Under the pieces are notes generated by a model. The model was not told the DNA's origin and did not search any database. It was given only the letters and a program-made list of their open reading frames with translations. A DNA stretch of 64,000 nt from Sceloporus undulatus (Eukaryota > Chordata > Lepidosauria > Squamata > Phrynosomatidae). The stretch covers positions 131,617,772 to 131,681,771 of the forward strand of contig NC_056525.1 of assembly GCF_019175285.1 (NCBI RefSeq), read 5' to 3'. Below are positions 34,016-42,500 of this stretch, piece after piece (the first letter of the stretch is position 1; every line of letters begins with the position of its first letter). A program made the position numbers and the translations under genes.

Positions 34016-35009
34016 AAGAAGATTTGATGTGACTGTTTTAGTCAGGAGTAAAATGCAATTGTGTAAGATGGCAATACACCTTTTATTCACCACATTCCAT
34101 AACCTGACAAAAACTGAGACCAAGAAAACTTCAACAACTATTTCAAGTAATAGTTGGAAGCTGGTGGAAGGCTGTTCCTGCCCCAGCTCAGTCACCCTGT
34201 TCCCAAACTAAGATCTTATCATTTGGCAAGACTAGGAAGAAAAGGAGACAAGAATAATGGGAAGTAAAAGCACTAAAGAATCCCTAAATCAGTCTCAGGC
34301 CAAAGGAAAGATCAAGGTTTCCTATTTCAGGTTTTAGGGGCCTGGGAATATGGACTGCATTTCTTCCTGTAGAGTTCCAAGACTCAAGACTTATGTTTAA
34401 CACCTCTTATGGACCTTAAGACTATTAATGGAGGTGACCTTTAAAATTAAAGAGGGCTACGCTTAATTGTGAATGGATCCACAGACAGCTTATGAAGAGA
34501 AACATCAAATCCTAAAAAGGGAGGAAAGCATAGTATTTCTTCTCAAACTAGGTAAGGAAATAGATCTTTCTATGGATACAGCTAGCAAAAAGCTAAAAAT
34601 CATGACAGCCATAAATAGAGACGTATGTTGAAAGGCAGGATCATTATCTTGATCTTCCTCCACTTCCCAGAGGAACCAGCTGGAAGAGACAGACTTTTTC
34701 TCTGGTTCAGCAAATGAGTTCTAAGTTCTCTGACTCAATATTTCCAGCTCTTTGAACAGTAGCATGTTGGTCTGCATATGTTTGCAAACCATAACTGATG
34801 TCCTAAGGGGATGGTAACATTCCATAGAAGAAAAATTGACTTAGATCTCTTCACATATAAATCCAACAGTGTGATAGCTGCTTCTGATCTTGCACTTCCA
34901 CTTCGCAGAACTAAATGTCCATACAACTACACAGCAAGCACATATACCATACACTAAAGCATTGCACTACACTGAAGTTGCCCTGAATGCACTTGCAATG
35001 TGCTTCCAG
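34016..35009. other. PRKAB2 3' UTR or flank
   Basis: No gene recognised. Minus-strand AATAAA (plus TTTATT) at 34082-34087 is another candidate PRKAB2 poly(A) signal. Confidence 0.4.
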
Positions 35010-35011
35010 TA

Positions 35012-35268
35012 CAGTGGTGCCTCGGGTTACGAAATTAATTCGTTCCGCCGCGGCGTTCGTAACCCGATTTTTTTCGTAACCCGAAAAAAAAAAACCGCAT
35101 AGGCGCTAGCGCTGGAAAGCGCGTTCGTGCAAAAAAGCGCCGAAAGCACCACAAAATTTTCGTAAGCCAAAAAAAAAAACGTAACCCGGAACAGTTTTTT
35201 CCTATGGGGATTTTTTCGTATCCCGGAAATTTCGTAAGGCGGTGCTTTCGTATCCCGGGGTACCACTG
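35012..35268. mobile_element. Tc1/mariner-type MITE with TA target duplication
   Basis: 257 bp. Ends CAGTGGTGCCTCGGGTTACG and, inverted, CAGTGGTACCCCGGGATACG (17/20 identical). TA lies directly outside each end (35010-35011, 35269-35270). The interior repeats TTCGTAACCCG / CGGGTTACGAA words and two A-runs. No transposase. Confidence 0.9.
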
Positions 35269-35977
35269 TAGTAGGTATTTTAAGAACATAAGAGCAGCCC
35301 TTTTAGAGATCTGCCTTATCCAAAATCCTGCTTCCCATAGCAGCCAGACAGATGCTTCCAGGAAGCCTACAAACAGCGCTTGAAGACAACAGCTTGCCAA
35401 TGTTCTACAGCAGTTATTTAGTGGCACATTATCTCTGAGCTGGGAAATTTCATACAGCTATCATGAATAGTAGATATTATTATTACATGATCTTCAAAAA
35501 GAGGTCCTTCTGCTCAACTTCCTGGAACTATAAAGTGCAGACACCATTTAAAAATAATTATAATGTCTCAATGACAGATGAAATAAGGAACAGTCATTTC
35601 TTCTTTGACACTGAGCTACTGCTAGCAAACTCTTTGTGGTCAGAGGGAAATTAAAAGGATACCCAAAAGAGGCTAGGAAAGAGGAACTCAAAACTCCTCC
35701 TTCCTTAACATTACCCATAGTCATCAGTGGACAGAAGATAATGTATCCAAAATGTGGGTACTACTAGGTTTGTGCTAATGACAGGTGCAAGATGCATAGC
35801 AGAAACGGTGACCAATGAATAATGTTCTCAATCAGCCCTTAAAACTGAGCTAGGGCTGCTGTCATATAGAGCTTTTGCCTCTGACCAAAGAGCCTGAAAG
35901 CTGGCTTCCTGTCCTAATAGTGTGTGCAAAAAAAGCAGCAGTCTCTGTGTTCCCACAGTGATCAAGAAGGACCCAAT

Positions 35978-36055
35978 TCAAATAGGTTTGTAGAGGAGGG
36001 TAGTAACATACTTCTTCTTGTAGCGATGGGTGGCACTGAGTACCATAACACCATC
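35978..36055 (-). CDS. PRKAB2: PRKAB2 last coding exon
   Basis: Acceptor tttcttcccacag. Encodes DGVMVLSATHRYKKKYVTTL then LYKPI and TGA (35978-35980). The conserved C-terminus ends the protein. Confidence 0.97.
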   Translation of the reverse strand, partial: DGVMVLSATHRYKKKYVTTLLYKPI

Positions 36056-38649
36056 CTGTGGGAAGAAACAAACATTAATGCAATTTCACAAGATAAGTTT
36101 CTGTTTGCAAAAGTCAATTGAGGAAGAAGAATGTTCCAAGTAGACGTTATGAGGAAGGAAAGAGATTAAAGAAATGAATCCTCCTTCCTTCTCTCCATCC
36201 TAATTTTTTTTCAAAAATAACTTAGAAAGATACTGATAGAAGCTGCTGGCATAATGCAAAATTAATGCAGTTTGACACCACTTTAACTGTCATGGCTCCA
36301 TCCAATGGAAACCTGACACCTGTAGTTTGTTGTAGCACCAGAGCTCTCTTGACAAAGAAGGTTGAATATCTCACAAAACTACAAATGCCAGAATTTCATA
36401 GCATTAAGGCATAGCAAGTAAAACATGTCAAAACTATATTAATTCTGCAGTGTGGATGCAGCCAGAATTTGAATGTAAACAGAATTGCTCTTGCCCTTCT
36501 GGAGAAAGAAAATGAAACAGAGAAAAACAGCCATGCTACTGCTAAGGCGTCCATGCTACAAAGATGAACAGCCCACAAGAGAAAAGGCATGAAGTTTGCC
36601 ACAGCCACCAGGAATATCTTTTCCCCACTGAACCTGCTACCTCTTCTGAGCCCCTCACTACTATATGAGATTCTGAAACAATGCTAACTTTTCTTGGAGT
36701 AGGGAGAAAAAAGCCTAAGGACAAGTTGGTGGACTGGTTAGCAGGGAAAGAAGACTGACTGGGGATCAGTTAGCCTGGAGTTTTAAAGAAGAACAACATG
36801 GAGTAGTCCCTCTTCTTCCTGCGAGACAACAGAGCCTACTGGTCCTTACCTTAATAGAGAGTGCATACAGATGGTTCAGCATCACATGATTTGGCTCAGG
36901 CAGGAGGGCTGGGTCACACTATAAGAAACATAAGAAATATCTATGCAACTATTTCCATTTTTCTCACTGGATGCTGCACATCTCATATTTAAGTCACAAG
37001 GGGTAGGTGATTGCCCTAAAAAAGCAGGCAATCTGCCTGGCCCAAGATACTCTGAGGTGTGTGGGACTCCTTCTTTGAAGAATATCTGCTGTTCCCAACA
37101 ATGAAACACTTTGGAACACATTATACTCACAGAATATCCAAACTGATACTCACTGAAATGTTAGTATCTTTGTTAAGGATGACCTGGAGGAGATGGGGAG
37201 GAAGAATTGGTGGGGATTTGAAACGTTCCTCAGGCCTATATACATACATTTCTTGGCCGTATGTTCCAGGAGGAGAGCCAGAAAGGTCTATGAAAAATTG
37301 AGAAAATATGTTATATACATATGGATGTATGGGACAAAAATGAGGATCAAAAGCATAAAATTTACTTTCAGTAATAATGTAAACGAAAGTATGTATAAAC
37401 TTATGTATAGATGATATCTTAACTACAAAAAAATTATCAAAAGTGTCTACGAATGTTTCAAATCAATGCTGAGTTGTTAAGATAAGGAGGGCTCCTTTTC
37501 CCATATATCGTGTACTTGTAAGAAAGCACAAATTTATTGGCCTATAATCTAAATGTTAATTCAAAAAAATTTAAAGATAGATTTTTTAATCTCATCAGAA
37601 ATGTTTTTACTGGACATTCTAGATAAAAAACAGGACAGTAAACACAGACAACTTCCCTCGACTTATACATGAGGTCAACTTATACATGACTATATACAGT
37701 ATGTTTTAGTTTAGTTTTAGTTACTAAACTCTCTATTAAGGTTTAGTAACATTCCCTCATTTTTTTGCTTTTTCATCTTTTCTTTCACTTTAAATTTTTC
37801 TTTCTCAATGTTTATGGTTTTAGCTGTGCATTATATAGTTTGTGTTTAAAGTAATTAATACATTGTTCTTAATTGAGATCATATAAGAAAGGATGCCATA
37901 GAACATCATCATTTTGAATTTTCACACTAGTGGCACACACACCAAAAAAATCACCTCGACATGAAGTCTCTGAACTTTCCAGGGAGTCCACCTTTAAAGC
38001 ATCAAATACTTCAAAATCAGATTTCTTGACATGAATCAGATTGTTAATTGTTCCCAACTGACTAGTCACCACTGGCTGAAAAATAAGACATCAAAATACA
38101 TGTCATATCCACATGCCATGCCACCATCTCCTAAGATACATACAACATACTGTAAAGACACTGGCCCTTATCACACGTGAAACTGGAACTCCAATCCAGA
38201 GCCAATCCGAAGTGAAGGGGAAGCAGAGTCAATTCGAATCCAAGGCAATTCACGTGATGAATTATCACACATGAAGAACAAAATTGTGGTCATTTCTGAG
38301 TCAAAGCGGAGGGAGTGTACATGAAATTACCACACCAGTACATACCATTCGGATTCACCAAAGTGAATTGGGACCCTTGTGCATGCTCAGTGGGGGTCTG
38401 AGCGCATCATGAACCTTTACACTTCCGGGGTAAAGAAGGGGGCCACTTCCTGGTTCCAGTTTCACGTGAATGCTAGCCTCATGTGAATGATGATAGGGAA
38501 TGTCACCTATCCCTACATGCCCTCTGCTTCATCCGAATGTATCACCGGCAAAATTATTTTTATTATTATTATTACTATTATTATTATTAATAATAATAAT
38601 AATTTGCAGCGAAAGAAAATTTATTAATTATAATAACAATAATATTTCC

Positions 38650-38698
<49 letters not shown>

Positions 38699-39053
38699 TC
38701 ACTGTATCAGTGTAGAAGCTGCAGCTTTACTTGGAAGTAAATCCTTTGGCTCTGAAGAAGACTCATTTTGGAGGAGTGCAGAAATGATCCAGTTTCCCTT
38801 ATTCTCCATGCTCCCTAAAGTACCACCTCCCTGAATCCAATCCACTCTCCTTCCCTTTGTAACAGTNNNNNNNNNNNNNNNNNNNNNNNNNNNNNNNNNN
38901 NNNNNNNNNNNNNNNNNNNNNNNNNNNNNNNNNNNNNNNNNNNNNNNNNNNNNNNNNNNNNNNNNNTTATTATTATTACTATTATTATTATTAATAATAA
39001 TAATAATTTGCAGCGAAAGAAAATTTATTAATTATAATAACAATAATATTTCC

Positions 39054-39102
<49 letters not shown>

Positions 39103-39470
39103 TCACTGTATCAGTGTAGAAGCTGCAGCTTTACTTGGAAGTAAATCCTTTGGCTCTGAAGAAGACTCATTTTGGAGGAGTGCAGAAATGATCCAGTTTC
39201 CCTTATTCTCCATGCTCCCTAAAGTACCACCTCCCTGAATCCAATCCACTCTCCTTCCCTTTGTAACAGTTGCCTTCTCTTAGGCTGCATCTGCACTGGG
39301 GAAATAATCCAGCTTGACTCCACTGTAACTGTCCTGGCTCAGTGCTATGGAATTCTGGGAACTGTAGTGTCGTGAGACATTGAGCCTTCTCTGCCAAAGA
39401 GCTCTGGTGCCTCAACAAACTAATAAATTATATTATTATTATTATTATTATTTTGCAGTGCCTTGTTCTC

Positions 39471-39519
<49 letters not shown>

Positions 39520-42500
39520 GAAATATTATGCAGCCTCCGTTCTTGAAGGAGTACCGGAAGCAAATGGAGCAAAATTACAGTGCAGCAACATGGGAAATGT
39601 GGGACCTTGGAGGTTTGGGGGCGTGTACCAGGATGGAAGCAAAGCTGCATTCCATACCAGACCATCGGATTGAAATCAAAGTGAGCCTGGAAACATTTTT
39701 TGTGAATCTGCAGTGGCTTCGGACCAAAGCTGCAAAACCCTCTGTGTGATAAGGGCCACTGTCTTCATGAAGCAAGGAGATAAACAAAGGTGGTTGATTG
39801 CTGTCTTCATAGGGTCTGCTATGTATGAGTAGTCCACAGATGAATGCTGTGCACATGCTAATTAAACCACTCCACCTGGATCCTGCTCACATTCCAGCCC
39901 AGGCTAGTCCTTCTTTTTTAAACACCTTCCCTACTAGAAAGCTAGGTAAAGGAAGAAGCCAGGAGCTTCCTAACCCAAAGCTTACTTATTTCAGTCATGA
40001 GCTCACAATGGGGGCTTACCTTCAGTTCCCATCTACAACATGAGAATTAAATGACAGTAATGGTGATCTGAGAGGCAGCATAGGGTAGTCATTTGAGCAC
40101 TGGACTATGACTCTGGAGACAGGGGTTCAATTTTCTGCTTGGCCCCCATGGAAACCCACTGGGGGACTGTGGGTGATTCACATACTCTCAGACCCAGAAA
40201 TCCCCGTGATAGGGTCATCATAAATGAGAAACAACTTGAAGGCACACAACAACCGCAAAAATAACAACAATACTGATCAGATAAGACAGTCATGAAGATT
40301 ATTGAAGTAACACTGGTAAAAGCTGAATACAGTCCGTCCTCGCCTTACGCGGGGGATCCATTCCGGATCCCTCCGCGTAAGGCGAATTCCGCCTATGCTC
40401 GAGCCCCATTGGAAACAATGGGGCTCGTGCGCGGCGGCGCAGGCGCATGCAGGGCGCAACGGGCGCGTGCGCCCATTCAATTGAATGGGACGCGCCGCCC
40501 CTTCCGCCTCGCGGCTTGAGCGCGTATGCTCAAGGCGCGTATGGCGCGCCCGCGTATGGTGCGGGTGCACTGTATTCAAAAAGTGGTGAGTAAATGTACT
40601 TTCATAACTCAATGGTTCAGCTCATCACCCTCAAATTTATTAATGGAAAACTAATCAGTACAAACAAATATAATATAAGCAATACAAGAGTCAAATTATA
40701 ATCTCCAGAACAGAGTCAACATAAAAATACTGTATCTCTTTAAATTACAATCTACTGAACTATGTTTAATACATAGGAGTGACTGTAAAACAAAAACAAA
40801 GGAATGTGTATGGACTATGGGATGACTGGAGAAACCAGCAAACCTAGAATAACAACTGTATGATCAAAATACCTTAATCAAAAGACCAAGGACACAGGAA
40901 TTGACGTTTTGGCTACTTTCAAAAGTCCCTGCTTGCTGCCAGTTGTAACTGTCAAGAGCTACACAAAGTATACCCACTTACAATCATTATGGAATTCTGG
41001 TTCAAAAAGAATGAATCAATGAACCAAAGGGCCTGAATAAACAGGCCAAAATAAAGCTGCTTCAGGTCATTTTGGAGGTATGCTGTTTCAATTATGCATG
41101 TGGCCTAGGAGTCCAGAAGCTGCACCAAAGCCATGCTCCAATCCTAAGGACTGGAGCGCAGATTTGGTGCAGCTTTTGGTCTCTTGAGATGCGTGTGTCA
41201 TTTAAATAGCATACCTCCAAAGTGACCTGAAGCAGCTTTATTTTGGCCTGTCTGTTCAGGCCCAAAATAAGATCAATCCCCCTCATTTCAGCTGTCTCAC
41301 TTCCCTCATCAGAAAGTGCAGCTGAGGGGCAGAAGGTCCTTTCAGCAACTTAAGACAAAGACATCGGGAGCAAAAGAATTACCTCGGAGGGATCATGAAC
41401 CCACTGGCCATCCACGAAGAACTTGTACTGATGTTCACCTTCAGGAAGGTCCAGAATAGCAACAAAGTCATTGTGGCTAAAAGGAGAGGGAACAACTCAG
41501 ATTGAAACACTGCACTCTAAAGCTTCTTAAAGCCACCACCTGAATCTAAGCAAGAATTGGGACTATCTGCATAGTCTGCCTTTGATACAAACAACAAGAG
41601 GAGGAAAACAAAAGGAAAGACTGAAGACCAGTTGAAACAGCAGGCTGTAAAAGCTGCCTCAGTAAACTTTTCTCTGATGTACTGAGAGAAAAAAGCTATA
41701 ACTCATTCATTCCAACGTGCCAGCTCTGAAGACAAATGTGACAGACAAAGAAATAGAAAAAGGGCAGCCCTGGTGGCGCAGTGGTTAAATGCCTGTACTG
41801 CAGCCATTCACTCGAAACCACAAGGTTGCGAGTTCAAGACCAGCAAAAGGGCCCAAGCTGGACTCAGGCTTGCATCCTTCCGAGGAGGGAGCTAAAATGA
41901 GTACCCAGACTGTTGGGGGCATATTAGCTTACTTGCTGTTCACCGCTATGATCTTTGGAATAGCGGTATATAAATAAAACAAATTATTATTATTATTATC
42001 AGAGATATTGTTTTTTCCAGTATCCACTTTGGAAAGACACAGTACATAGAGCGATTCAAATTTTAAATTAATCATACTTGCTAACTTTATAAAGAGGTCA
42101 AATGAAAAGTAAATTAAACTGTATATATTGTCATTTATTCAGAGAGTAACAACTCCCTTGAGAAAACATCTAAATCCTCAACTGCTGCTATCATATTTTT
42201 AAAAATGTCCATATGTGTGCATGGGCCCAGAAAGGCTAGGAAGGCCTATTCTAGAGTCTGGCATATGAATCAATGAACGAGCAGATGCATGCAGGTGGTG
42301 CAGGGTTTACATATCAAGCAAAGCAGACTGTTGGTCAACAGACTGAGGTGGCAATGGGGCCTAGCTGCTTCAAGCACTACCCTAAACTATCCCACTATCT
42401 CCTAACTGCTGAGTTCCCACTCAGAACCCCAGGACCAGAGCTTGGAACATTATGTTTAAAAATTAATTCAATAATCTTATCTGTTAGAAATTGGAAAAAT

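Larger units (their letters stand above)
38163..39757. mobile_element. non-autonomous DNA transposon with 14-bp TIRs (contains gap)
   Basis: Perfect terminal inverted repeats GGCCCTTATCACAC (38163-38176) and GTGTGATAAGGGCC (39744-39757), flanked by ACT on both sides (38160-38162, 39758-39760). A 3-bp duplication with GGSC-type ends would fit PIF/Harbinger. The interior has AAT/ATT arrays and the SINE/MITE piece 39284-39430. The true length is uncertain because of the gap and duplicated 304 bp inside. No transposase seen. Confidence 0.75.

Noticed and set aside
39420-39665. Poly-Tyr and poly-Ile reading frames
   Set aside because: Translations of ATT/AAT microsatellites.
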